This document shows, piece by piece, positions 1-6,325 of a stretch of DNA of 13,297 nucleotides. Below the pieces are notes generated by a model. That model had not been told where the DNA came from. It was given only the letters and a program-made list of their open reading frames with translations, and made no database searches. The stretch is from an uncultured Ruminococcus sp. (GTDB lineage Bacteria > Bacillota > Clostridia > Oscillospirales > CAG-272). Both the position numbers and the translations under genes were made by a program. The first letter of the stretch is position 1; every line of letters starts with the position of its first letter. The stretch lies in the NCBI GenBank assembly GCA_902796505.1, contig CADBPA010000112.1, positions 1 through 13,297 of the forward strand. The letters are read 5' to 3'.

Positions 1-167
1 TTGCGCTTTCTGGCCGCTTCGGCTTTCTTCTTGCGCTTAACACTGGGCTTCTCATAGCACTCTCTCTTGCGGAGCTCTGCAAGGACGCCGGACTTCACGC
101 ACTGTCTCTTAAAACGACGAAGCGCGCTGTCAAGTGTTTCATTTTCTTTGACTCTGATTTCTGCCAT
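1..167 (-). CDS. rpsU: 30S ribosomal protein bS21, 3' end off window
   Basis: This encodes the small-subunit protein bS21, which sits near the mRNA exit and anti-Shine-Dalgarno region of the 30S subunit. The first 55 residues are visible. They begin MAEIRVKENETLDSALRRFK and continue into the typical basic tail (KRKKKAEAARKR). The family is usually about 57-70 aa, so only a few codons should be missing beyond the left edge. The ATG at 167-165 is preceded by a strong GGGAGG site about 8 bases upstream. The gene has its own perfect sigma-A promoter at 224-252, so it can be expressed independently of the prs-lgt-folD-glycosyltransferase operon upstream. No clear terminator separates it from that operon, so readthrough is also possible. 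Identification is secure; only the C-terminus is unseen. Confidence 0.95.
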   Translation of the reverse strand, partial: MAEIRVKENETLDSALRRFKRQCVKSGVLAELRKRECYEKPSVKRKKKAEAARKR

Positions 168-223
168 CTCTATATCCCTCCCTTCGCTTTGCAAAGAGAC
201 CTTAATCTCATATTTACTTTCTT

Positions 224-252
224 ATTATAAGGCAAAAGCGTTCTTTTGTCAA
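224..252 (-). promoter_or_regulatory. Sigma-A promoter of rpsU, perfect consensus
   Basis: Read leftward, a TTGACA box (252-247) and a TATAAT box (229-224) are separated by exactly 17 bases. Both hexamers match the consensus fully. Transcription would start near 217, giving a leader of about 50 bases before the rpsU ATG. Confidence 0.9.
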
Positions 253-305
253 GCATTTTTTTGCATTTTTCCAAAATTTTTTCAAGCGATCTGCGCCGGG
301 GTTCT

Positions 306-1409
306 CTACTTCTCAATATAAGCGAGCATCCCCTCTTGGCATTTCTCCGCAGAATACCGTAGACGAATACCGAACGCCTCGTCCGACAGGTCTTTCGGGT
401 AAGTGACGGCGGAATAGATCGCTTTGGCGAGCATATATTCGTCCCCGGGATCGTAGACCGAAAAGCCGGAATAACGCAACAAGAGCGTTGTTCCCTGAAT
501 ATTTGCGGCGATCGCCGGTTTTGCGAGGCTGAGCATTTCGAGCGCGGTGTTCGGAAACGCCTCTTTGGCAGCCGAGCTGACCGCAAGGTCGGCGACGATA
601 TGCGAAGAAAAATCGCCGAATTTCCAGGGATAATAACGCAGAAAGGCGGAAATATCCTCGGTCAGATTCATGCCGGCGATCGTCACGGCGGCGCTCTCCA
701 GCTGTCTTTCCGGACAGACCAAAAGCAGTTTCAGCGGCAGACGTGCGTTTTTGCGCAGAAGATCCACCGCCCGGATCACGGTGACCGGATCGGTTCCGGT
801 CGGGGGATCCCAAAAGGTTTCGACAACGATATCCTCCTGCCCGATGCGAAGCCGATCGCGCTCGTCGCGGCGAAACGTATCGTCCGGAATTTCCGGCGAA
901 TCCGGGAGACCGAGCGGAAGAAACGCCGCGTTCTGCATTCCCGGTCGGATCACCGGCGAGGGGGAGATCAGACGAATGGGGTTGAGCGTGATCATCTGCG
1001 AGAGAAAGGAGCGGAGATCGGTATAGGCCTTCTCGACGTCTCGCGCGAAGATCGGAAGATCAAACGGCGAAAGATAGGAAACGATGCGTACCTGCGGATT
1101 CTGCCTTGCGGTCTTTTCGACCTGCTCGATCGGAAACAGACAGGTAAACAGCAGATCCGGGCGATGCTTTTCGCAAAGCGCCGAAAGCGCCGTCGCCCCG
1201 TCCGAGGAAGAAAAATGCTCGATGATCAATCCGTCAAACCCGCGGTGAAGATAAGAATCACGATACGGAGAATCCACCGGATGCGCGAAGATCACCGTTT
1301 TTCCGCGCTTCAGCCACTCCTCGGTCAGAGAGAGGAAAAAGGTCAGATAACGTCCTCCCTGATCGACCGTGTCGAGACAGGCGAGAAGGATTTTGGCGCG
1401 TTCCTCCAT
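306..1409 (-). CDS. GT4-like glycosyltransferase (GT-B fold)
   Basis: This 367-aa protein looks like a retaining GT-B glycosyltransferase of the GT4 type, which transfers a sugar from a nucleotide-sugar donor. The acceptor cannot be told from sequence. The N-terminus has a Rossmann-like strand and glycine pair (ILLACLDTVDQGGRYL). The C-terminal domain holds an E-x7-E signature, KEAFPNTALE, with the glutamates at residues 283 and 291, followed by LSLAKPAIAANIQGT, the usual donor-site layout. There is no signal peptide or membrane segment, so it is cytoplasmic or membrane-peripheral. The start is supported by GGGAGAA just upstream of the ATG. It lies 11 bases after folD and is the last gene of the prs-lgt-folD operon, with no other envelope-sugar gene nearby. 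Sequence similarity is divergent outside the C-terminal motif, so the family call is good but the substrate is unknown. Confidence 0.75.
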   Translation of the reverse strand: MEERAKILLACLDTVDQGGRYLTFFLSLTEEWLKRGKTVIFAHPVDSPYRDSYLHRGFDGLIIEHFSSSDGATALSALCEKHRPDLLFTCLFPIEQVEKTARQNPQVRIVSYLSPFDLPIFARDVEKAYTDLRSFLSQMITLNPIRLISPSPVIRPGMQNAAFLPLGLPDSPEIPDDTFRRDERDRLRIGQEDIVVETFWDPPTGTDPVTVIRAVDLLRKNARLPLKLLLVCPERQLESAAVTIAGMNLTEDISAFLRYYPWKFGDFSSHIVADLAVSSAAKEAFPNTALEMLSLAKPAIAANIQGTTLLLRYSGFSVYDPGDEYMLAKAIYSAVTYPKDLSDEAFGIRLRYSAEKCQEGMLAYIEK

Positions 1410-1420
1410 AGCATTCTCCC

Positions 1421-2272
1421 TTACAGGTTGTTTTGATATTTCGCCGCGCGGAGCGTGTTGGCAAGCAGTTCGGCAATGGTCATCGGACCGACGCCGCCGG
1501 GAACCGGCGTAATATAGGAGGCGATCGGCTCCACCGAAGCAAAATCCACGTCGCCGCAGAGCTTTCCGTCCTCGCCGCGATGAATTCCGACATCGATCAC
1601 AACGGCGCCGGGCTTGACCATATCGGCGGTAAGCATCTTCGGCTTGCCGACCGCGACGACGAGGATATCCGCCTCACGCGTGACTGAGGGGAGGTCTTTT
1701 GTTCTCGAATGGCAGGTCGTGACCGTTCCGTTTGCCGCAAGAAGGAGCGACGAGATCGGCTTTCCGACGATATTGCTCCGTCCGACCACGACGCAGCGGC
1801 GTCCTTCGGCGTTCACGCCGTAAAAGGCGAGCAGATCCATGATCCCCGCCGGAGTACAAGGCAAAAACCGCGGCGTGCCGAGGGTGATCCTGCCGACGTT
1901 TTCGGGATGAAACGCGTCCACGTCCTTGATCGGAAGAATGGCCTCGGTGATCTTCTTTTCGTCGATATGCTTCGGCAGAGGAAGCTGAACGAGGATCCCG
2001 TTGATCTTCGGATCGGCGTTGAGCTTTTCCACTTCGGAAAGAAGCCGCTCTTCCGTGGTCGCTTCGGGAAGCGTGATCTGCAGCGAGCGGATCCCGGCTT
2101 CCAGACAGGCTTTGTGCTTGTTGCGGACGTAGACTTCGGACGCCGGATCGGATCCGACGAGAACGACAGCAAGCGTGACTTCGATGCCACGCTCGCGTAA
2201 ATTCGATACTTCTTTTGCAAGGTCCCGTCGCAGAGACTGCGCGACCTCCTTGCCGTTCATCAGAATCGCCAT
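1421..2272 (-). CDS. folD: Bifunctional methylenetetrahydrofolate dehydrogenase/cyclohydrolase
   Basis: FolD interconverts 5,10-methylene-, 5,10-methenyl- and 10-formyl-tetrahydrofolate in the cytoplasm, supplying one-carbon units for purine, formyl-methionine and thymidylate synthesis. The protein is 283 aa, the normal length. Visible signatures are SDPASEVYVRNKHKAC (Y48 and catalytic K52), GILVQLPLPKHID, PCTPAGIMDLL, the dinucleotide-binding VVGRSNIVGKPISSLLL, CHSRTKDL and PVPGGVGPMTIAELL. The frame stays open upstream to 2608, but that stretch is a shadow of lgt. The ATG at 2272 (MAILMNGKEV) is the correct start because the family begins there. It sits one base past the lgt stop, which implies translational coupling. 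Its Shine-Dalgarno is weak (GAGCTG), consistent with coupling. prs, which makes PRPP for purine synthesis, is in the same operon. Confidence 0.96.
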   Translation of the reverse strand: MAILMNGKEVAQSLRRDLAKEVSNLRERGIEVTLAVVLVGSDPASEVYVRNKHKACLEAGIRSLQITLPEATTEERLLSEVEKLNADPKINGILVQLPLPKHIDEKKITEAILPIKDVDAFHPENVGRITLGTPRFLPCTPAGIMDLLAFYGVNAEGRRCVVVGRSNIVGKPISSLLLAANGTVTTCHSRTKDLPSVTREADILVVAVGKPKMLTADMVKPGAVVIDVGIHRGEDGKLCGDVDFASVEPIASYITPVPGGVGPMTIAELLANTLRAAKYQNNL

Positions 2273-2273
2273 A

Positions 2274-3158
2274 TCAGCTCTTCCCTTCCGGAGCGGCTGT
2301 TTTTTTCTTCGGCTCCTTGAAATAAAGCGGCTTGTTCGGTTTTTTGATCGCAAAATAGACGAGGAATCCGCCGAATACGAGGAAGATCGCAGCGCCCAAA
2401 ACCTGCGAGATCCGCAGACTGAGACCGAACGGATGGATATACAGACTGTCGGTACGCAGCGATTCGATGAAGAATCTGCCGAAGCCGTACCACGCGCCCA
2501 TGAAGAGGAAGATCTGCCCGTCGTATTTCTTCTTTTTGAAGAAGATTTCGGCAAGCGTGAATCCGAGCAGGCTCCAGAGCGATTCATAGAGGAAGGTGGG
2601 ATGCACACAGGCGGTGGGAACGCCGAAATCGTAATAGACGTGCGAATTGGTCAGCTGCATGCGGCAGAACCAGTCGGTCTCTGCGCCGTAGGCTTCTCCG
2701 TTCATGAAATTGCCCCAGCGGCCGATCGCCTGCGCGAGAACGACCGCGGGATAGGTGGCGTCGGCAAACGCGAAGAAATTGATCTTCTTGACGCGGCAGA
2801 CGACGAACACGGTCAGTCCGCCGGCAATGATGCCGCCGTATATCGCAAGGCCGCCTCCCCGGATGTTCAGCACGTCGGCAAAACTGTCAAATTCGTCGAG
2901 CGAGGTCAGAACATAGTAAAGGCGCGCGCCGATCACTCCGATCGGGATGGTAAAGAGCGTGATGTCCAGAACGTCGTCAAAGGTGATCCCGGAGAATTTG
3001 GAACGCCAGGTGCAGGCGAGAACCGCCATCACCATGCCGAAGGTGATAATGATGGCGTACCAGGCGACGTCCATACCGAAGATCGTAAAGGCGACGCTGT
3101 CCACGCTGAATTCTCCGATCCCAAGTCCCGGAAAGGCGATCTTGGATATACTGAGCAT
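2274..3158 (-). CDS. lgt: Prolipoprotein diacylglyceryl transferase
   Basis: Lgt transfers diacylglycerol from phosphatidylglycerol to the lipobox cysteine of prelipoproteins in the cytoplasmic membrane, the first step of lipoprotein maturation. The 294-aa protein is polytopic, with several hydrophobic helices (for example about residues 20-48, 62-84, 102-121, 215-231 and 250-271). Signature blocks are RGGGLAIYGGIIAGG (100-114), QAIGRWGNFMNGEAYG (143-158, with the conserved Arg and Asn), HPTFLYES (186-193) and FGRFFIESLRTDSL (226-239). The C-terminus is short and basic (KEPKKKTAAPEGKS). AGGAAGGAA lies about 7 bases before the ATG, and the gene follows prs by 15 bases. Position 107 is Tyr, where E. 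coli Lgt has the functionally important His103 in its HGGLIG block. This may be a lineage-typical variant. Confidence 0.96.
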   Translation of the reverse strand: MLSISKIAFPGLGIGEFSVDSVAFTIFGMDVAWYAIIITFGMVMAVLACTWRSKFSGITFDDVLDITLFTIPIGVIGARLYYVLTSLDEFDSFADVLNIRGGGLAIYGGIIAGGLTVFVVCRVKKINFFAFADATYPAVVLAQAIGRWGNFMNGEAYGAETDWFCRMQLTNSHVYYDFGVPTACVHPTFLYESLWSLLGFTLAEIFFKKKKYDGQIFLFMGAWYGFGRFFIESLRTDSLYIHPFGLSLRISQVLGAAIFLVFGGFLVYFAIKKPNKPLYFKEPKKKTAAPEGKS

Positions 3159-3173
3159 AATTCGATTCCTTCC

Positions 3174-4304
3174 TTATTTCAGAAGATTTTCGTGTTTTCT
3201 GGCATATTTATCGAGGCAGAGATGAATTTTCTTGGATTGGTCGAGCAGATGGCTGATGGTCTGATCGTGGTTCAGGGTATCGATGATATAGGCGATGTAC
3301 TTGCACATATTGACTTCTCTGTACCATTCGCGGGAAAGAGGTTCGGGCGTGCGGTAGATAAGGTTGGTCGTAAAGATCTTGGTGAAGATCCCCTGCTCGT
3401 AGGCCTCGTCCATTCTTTCGAGACCGTTGCAGAAGAGACCGAAGGAGGCAAAAACGAAGATGCGCTTCGCACCTTTTTCCTTGAGCTGGGAGGCGACGTC
3501 GATCACCGAATCGCCGGAGGAGATCATATCGTCCACGATGATGACGTCCTTATCCTTCACGTCGCGGCCGAGATATTCGTGCGCAACGATAGGATTCTTA
3601 CCGCCGACGATCTTCGAGTAATCGCGGCGCTTGTAGAACATTCCGAGGTCGATCCCCATCACCGAAGAATAATACATACATTTCGCCATTCCGCCCTCAT
3701 CCGGCGAGATGATCATCAGAGAATCCGGATCGATCCGGATATCGTCATAGGTATTCAGAAGGGCTTTGATCATCTGATAGGAGGTGCGGACGTTTTCAAA
3801 ACCGGAGAGCGGGATCGCGTTCTGAACGCGGGGATCGTGCGCGTCGAAGGTGACAAGATTGGTCACACCGAAGTTGACGAGCTCCTGAAGCGCGAGCGCA
3901 CAGTCGAGCGATTCTCTTCCGGAACGCTTATGCTGGCGGCCTTCGTAAAGCATCGGCATGATGACGCTGATGCGGCGGGCTTTTCCTTCGATCGCTCCGA
4001 TGATGCGCTTCAGATCCGCAAAATGCTCGTCCGGACTCATAGGAACCGTCATACCGTACATATCATAAGTGACGCCGTGATTGAAAACGTCGGCAAAGAT
4101 ATACACGTCGTTGCCGCGAAGAGACTGATGGATGACGCCTTTGCCTTCGCCGCTTCCGAAACGGGGGCAGGAGGTCTGGATCAGGTAAGATCCCTCCTGA
4201 TCGTGCCGCCTCCATTCCTGCAGATAAGAATCCACTTGTGCAACGAAGTCCTCGCTGCCGCGCATACCGATCACACTGAGTTCGCCGAAAAGTTCTTCTT
4301 TCAT
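3174..4304 (-). CDS. prs: Ribose-phosphate pyrophosphokinase (divergent PRPP synthase)
   Basis: This enzyme makes phosphoribosyl pyrophosphate from ribose 5-phosphate and ATP for purine, pyrimidine, His, Trp and NAD synthesis. The 376-aa protein is longer than classical Prs (about 315 aa). It has an N-terminal region of about 35 aa and a C-terminal extension of about 60 aa rich in charged residues. The PRPP-binding loop is clear: VIIVDDMISSGDS with D258 and D259. The ATP-side motif is FDAHDPRVQNAIP (D154, H156), a variant of the classical DLHAxQIQGFF. YKRRDYSKIVGG provides the flexible-loop basic residues. This architecture fits the long Prs form annotated in Clostridia. It is the first gene after a perfect sigma-A promoter and heads the lgt-folD-glycosyltransferase operon. 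A weak GAAGGGCAGG site precedes the ATG. The enzyme call is firm; its regulation by ADP or Pi cannot be judged. Confidence 0.9.
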   Translation of the reverse strand: MKEELFGELSVIGMRGSEDFVAQVDSYLQEWRRHDQEGSYLIQTSCPRFGSGEGKGVIHQSLRGNDVYIFADVFNHGVTYDMYGMTVPMSPDEHFADLKRIIGAIEGKARRISVIMPMLYEGRQHKRSGRESLDCALALQELVNFGVTNLVTFDAHDPRVQNAIPLSGFENVRTSYQMIKALLNTYDDIRIDPDSLMIISPDEGGMAKCMYYSSVMGIDLGMFYKRRDYSKIVGGKNPIVAHEYLGRDVKDKDVIIVDDMISSGDSVIDVASQLKEKGAKRIFVFASFGLFCNGLERMDEAYEQGIFTKIFTTNLIYRTPEPLSREWYREVNMCKYIAYIIDTLNHDQTISHLLDQSKKIHLCLDKYARKHENLLK

Positions 4305-4344
4305 CTTTAGCCTGCCCTTCTGTTATTCACTTTTAGTTTTGCCT

Positions 4345-4366
4345 GCGCGTATATTGGAATATGCGC
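4345..4366. repeat. Inverted repeat in the prs leader / divergent intergenic region
   Basis: GCGC-gt-ATATT-gg-AATAT-GCGC forms an interrupted dyad centred near 4356. It lies about 4-25 bases downstream of the predicted prs transcription start and upstream of the rightward peptidoglycan-binding gene cluster. It could be an operator for a dimeric regulator or a small leader hairpin. With a 2-base bulge it is too weak and lacks a T-tract to be a terminator. Confidence 0.45.
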
Positions 4367-4381
4367 CTGCATTATTATTAT
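4349..4381 (+). promoter_or_regulatory. Possible rightward promoter for the SpoIID/PG-binding cluster
   Basis: The rightward cluster needs a promoter in the 4305-4495 gap and only weak candidates are visible. GTATA (4349-4353) and CATTATTA (4370-4377), 16 bases apart, resemble the B. subtilis forespore sigma-F/sigma-G pattern. Alternatively TTGGAA (4354-4359) and TATTAT (4376-4381), 16 bases apart, give a poor sigma-A match. Both overlap the -10 box of the leftward prs promoter. The choice is inference. Confidence 0.3.
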
Positions 4382-4405
4382 AATTCAACGCGGCGCCTTT
4401 GTCAA
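4377..4405 (-). promoter_or_regulatory. Sigma-A promoter of the prs operon, perfect consensus
   Basis: Read leftward, TTGACA (4405-4400) and TATAAT (4382-4377) are 17 bases apart, a full consensus match. Transcription should start near 4370, giving a leader of about 66 bases for prs. A palindrome lies just inside the transcribed region at 4345-4366. Confidence 0.9.
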
Positions 4406-4495
4406 GCCGTTTTTCCCGAAAATCGCAATCTGATGAAAGGGCAGGGGCAAAGCGCCTTCTTGTTGATGAATTTTTCACAAAGAGAGGACCATATT

Positions 4496-4903
4496 ATGCC
4501 AGAAAACAATCAGGCTACCCTGACCGTCCGGCTAACGACCGGGGGCGGCGCGATCCCGATCGAAGGCGGCGTCGTCCGGCTTTCGGGAAATCAGTCGGAG
4601 AACGAAAGCTACGATCTTTCGCAGCTGACCGACCGGGCGGGGATCGCGCGCTTTTCCGGGATCCCGACGCCGGACATCGAGGGCTCGCTCTCCCCCGGCG
4701 CGCCGGGGCCGGCTTACTACACCTACACGCTGGAAATTTTCAAAGAAGGCTACTTTGCGGTGATCATCCGGAATATTTCTTTCTTCGAGGGGATCGAGAC
4801 CATACAGAAGATCGACCTTGTTCCCTATGCGACCTTTGACGGGCAGCCGGAATATCCGCGGGATCGCATCGTCATCGACAGCGCGGAAAATACCGATCTT
4901 TGA
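4496..4903 (+). CDS. Predicted beta-sandwich protein of a SpoIID/PG-binding cluster
   Basis: This 135-aa protein is not one whose function I can name. Its first half reads like a transthyretin/carboxypeptidase-regulatory-type beta sandwich: alternating strands ATLTVRLTTGGGAIPIEGGVVRLSG, then DLSQLTDRAGIARFSGIPTP, then YYTYTLEIFKEGYFAVIIRNISFFEG. The tail is PRDRIVIDSAENTDL. There is no signal peptide, membrane segment or cysteine. The frame is open from 4361, but the ATG at 4496 is preferred because AGAGAGGA lies about 8 bases before it and the upstream residues look non-coding. The stop is followed directly by GGAGGAATT and the ATG of the SpoIID-like gene 9 bases later, so the two are surely co-transcribed. 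An accessory or structural role beside that protein is the most that context supports. Confidence 0.8.
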   Translation: MPENNQATLTVRLTTGGGAIPIEGGVVRLSGNQSENESYDLSQLTDRAGIARFSGIPTPDIEGSLSPGAPGPAYYTYTLEIFKEGYFAVIIRNISFFEGIETIQKIDLVPYATFDGQPEYPRDRIVIDSAENTDL

Positions 4904-4912
4904 GGAGGAATT

Positions 4913-6313
4913 ATGATCCGATATCCGACCATACCCGCCGAGATCACCGTACATCTCGGCGCGCCGAACGTGGACGCGCAGAACGTCACGCTCCCGTTTG
5001 TCGATTATATCAAGAACGTCGCGTCCAGCGAACTGTATCCGACCTGGCCGCGCGAGGCGCTGAAAGCCAATATCTACGCGCAGCTTTCGGTCGCGCTCAA
5101 CCGCGTCTATACCGAGTATTACCGGAGCGCCGGGCGCGCGTTCGACATCACCTCGTCTCCGGCATACGATCAGACCTTCATCTACGGCAGAGAGATCTAC
5201 GAGCCGATCAACGAGATCGTGGACGAGATCTTCAACAGTTATCTCAAACGCCCGCGGTATATCGAGCCGCTCTTCGCCGCCTTCTGCGACGGAATCGAGG
5301 TGCAGTGCGACGGACTGTCGCAATGGGGATCGGTGGAACTTGCGCGGCAGGGGCTTACGGCGTTTGAGATCCTGCAGAATTATTACGGCAGAAATCTGGA
5401 GCTGATCACCGACGTTGAGGTCGAGGACGTCTCGGGGAGCGCGCCGCCGATCCCGCTGCGCGAGGGGGATTCAGGGTACGACGTGGAAAGCGCGCAGATC
5501 AAACTCAACCGGATCTCGACCAACTTTCCTTCGATCCCGAAGGTCAATCCGGTCGACGGCTTTTTCGATACCGGAACGACCGACGCGGTCAAGGCGTTTC
5601 AGAACGTTTTTTCGCTGACGCCGGACGGCGTGATCGGACCTGCGACGTGGTACAGGATCCAGAACGTTTACAACGGCGTCAAACAGCTTGCGAGCCTCAA
5701 TTCGGAGGGCGTGCGCATCTCGGATTTCCCGCAGAGTTTCCAGAGCACGACGCTGGAGGAAGGCGCGGCTTCCGCCGAGGTACTGACGCTGCAATATTAT
5801 CTCGATTATATTTCGAGATTTATCAACTCGGTTTCTTCCACGGCGATCGACGGCTCGTTCGGGCCGAGGACGAAAGAAGCGGTCGTCTCCTTCCAGCGCA
5901 CCTACGGGCTTCCCGAAACCGGGATCGTCGATCGGGTGACGTGGGACCGGATCCAGAGCATCTATTACAGCCTGATCTCGGCGCTGGACTTCAGCTTTAT
6001 TCCCGGAGAGGCGCTTCCCTATCCCGGCAGAGTTTTGCGGGAGGGGCTGAGCGGCGCGGACGTGCGCGTGCTGCAGGAATATCTCAATTACATCGGGAGG
6101 GTTTATCCGACGCTGCCGGTCATCACGGTGGACGGATATTTCGGGCCGCGGACGAAAGCCGCCGTTTCGGCGTTCAAGACCTATTTCGACCTGCCGGGCG
6201 AAAAAACGAGAGTTTACACACAGGACTGGCGCGCGATCGCAACGATCTATCAGGATCTTTACGACGGCGCAGCGGTCGCCGAGGGACAGTTTCCCGGACA
6301 AACGATTTCCTGA
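4913..6313 (+). CDS. SpoIID-like domain fused to three peptidoglycan-binding repeats
   Basis: This 466-aa protein has two parts. Residues about 25-165 resemble a compact SpoIID/LytB domain. VASSELYPTWPREALKANIY aligns with the SpoIID block around its catalytic Glu (here E40). FDITSSPAYDQTFIYG matches the mid-domain D-Q-x-x-Y-G region. GLSQWGSVELARQG and then EILQNYYG match the closing SQWGA...G...IL..YY.G block. C125 and C132 flank the last block; some SpoIID proteins bind zinc nearby. Three PG_binding_1-type repeats follow, starting near residues 182, 281 and 375. Each carries a VDG.F...T..AV..F or IDGSFGPRTKEAVVSFQ core. SpoIID is a peptidoglycan lytic transglycosylase needed for engulfment, so cleavage or binding of peptidoglycan is inferred. 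Oddly there is no signal peptide or membrane anchor. The start is fixed by a GAGGAGG site. A non-catalytic scaffold role remains possible. Confidence 0.85.
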   Translation: MIRYPTIPAEITVHLGAPNVDAQNVTLPFVDYIKNVASSELYPTWPREALKANIYAQLSVALNRVYTEYYRSAGRAFDITSSPAYDQTFIYGREIYEPINEIVDEIFNSYLKRPRYIEPLFAAFCDGIEVQCDGLSQWGSVELARQGLTAFEILQNYYGRNLELITDVEVEDVSGSAPPIPLREGDSGYDVESAQIKLNRISTNFPSIPKVNPVDGFFDTGTTDAVKAFQNVFSLTPDGVIGPATWYRIQNVYNGVKQLASLNSEGVRISDFPQSFQSTTLEEGAASAEVLTLQYYLDYISRFINSVSSTAIDGSFGPRTKEAVVSFQRTYGLPETGIVDRVTWDRIQSIYYSLISALDFSFIPGEALPYPGRVLREGLSGADVRVLQEYLNYIGRVYPTLPVITVDGYFGPRTKAAVSAFKTYFDLPGEKTRVYTQDWRAIATIYQDLYDGAAVAEGQFPGQTIS

Positions 6314-6325
6314 AAGGAGAAGCAT

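Noticed and set aside
2273..2608. N-terminal extension of the folD frame
   Set aside because: FolD family proteins begin at MAILMNGKEV; the extension overlaps lgt coding sequence in another frame and is Ser/Arg-rich noise.
2175..4310. 711-aa rightward open frame opposite lgt and prs
   Set aside because: It is a shadow of two well-identified genes, crosses their intergenic gap, and its composition is His/Asp/Arg-biased with no domain.
4305..4495. Riboswitch or attenuator in the divergent gap
   Set aside because: Apart from the promoter elements and one short dyad, no conserved riboswitch core, leader peptide or terminator/antiterminator pair can be seen.
5456..6250. The three tandem repeats considered as a DNA-level repeat array
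   Set aside because: The repetition is at protein domain level (about 75-80 aa each); the DNA of the three copies is well diverged, so it is an old domain duplication and not a nucleotide repeat or CRISPR.
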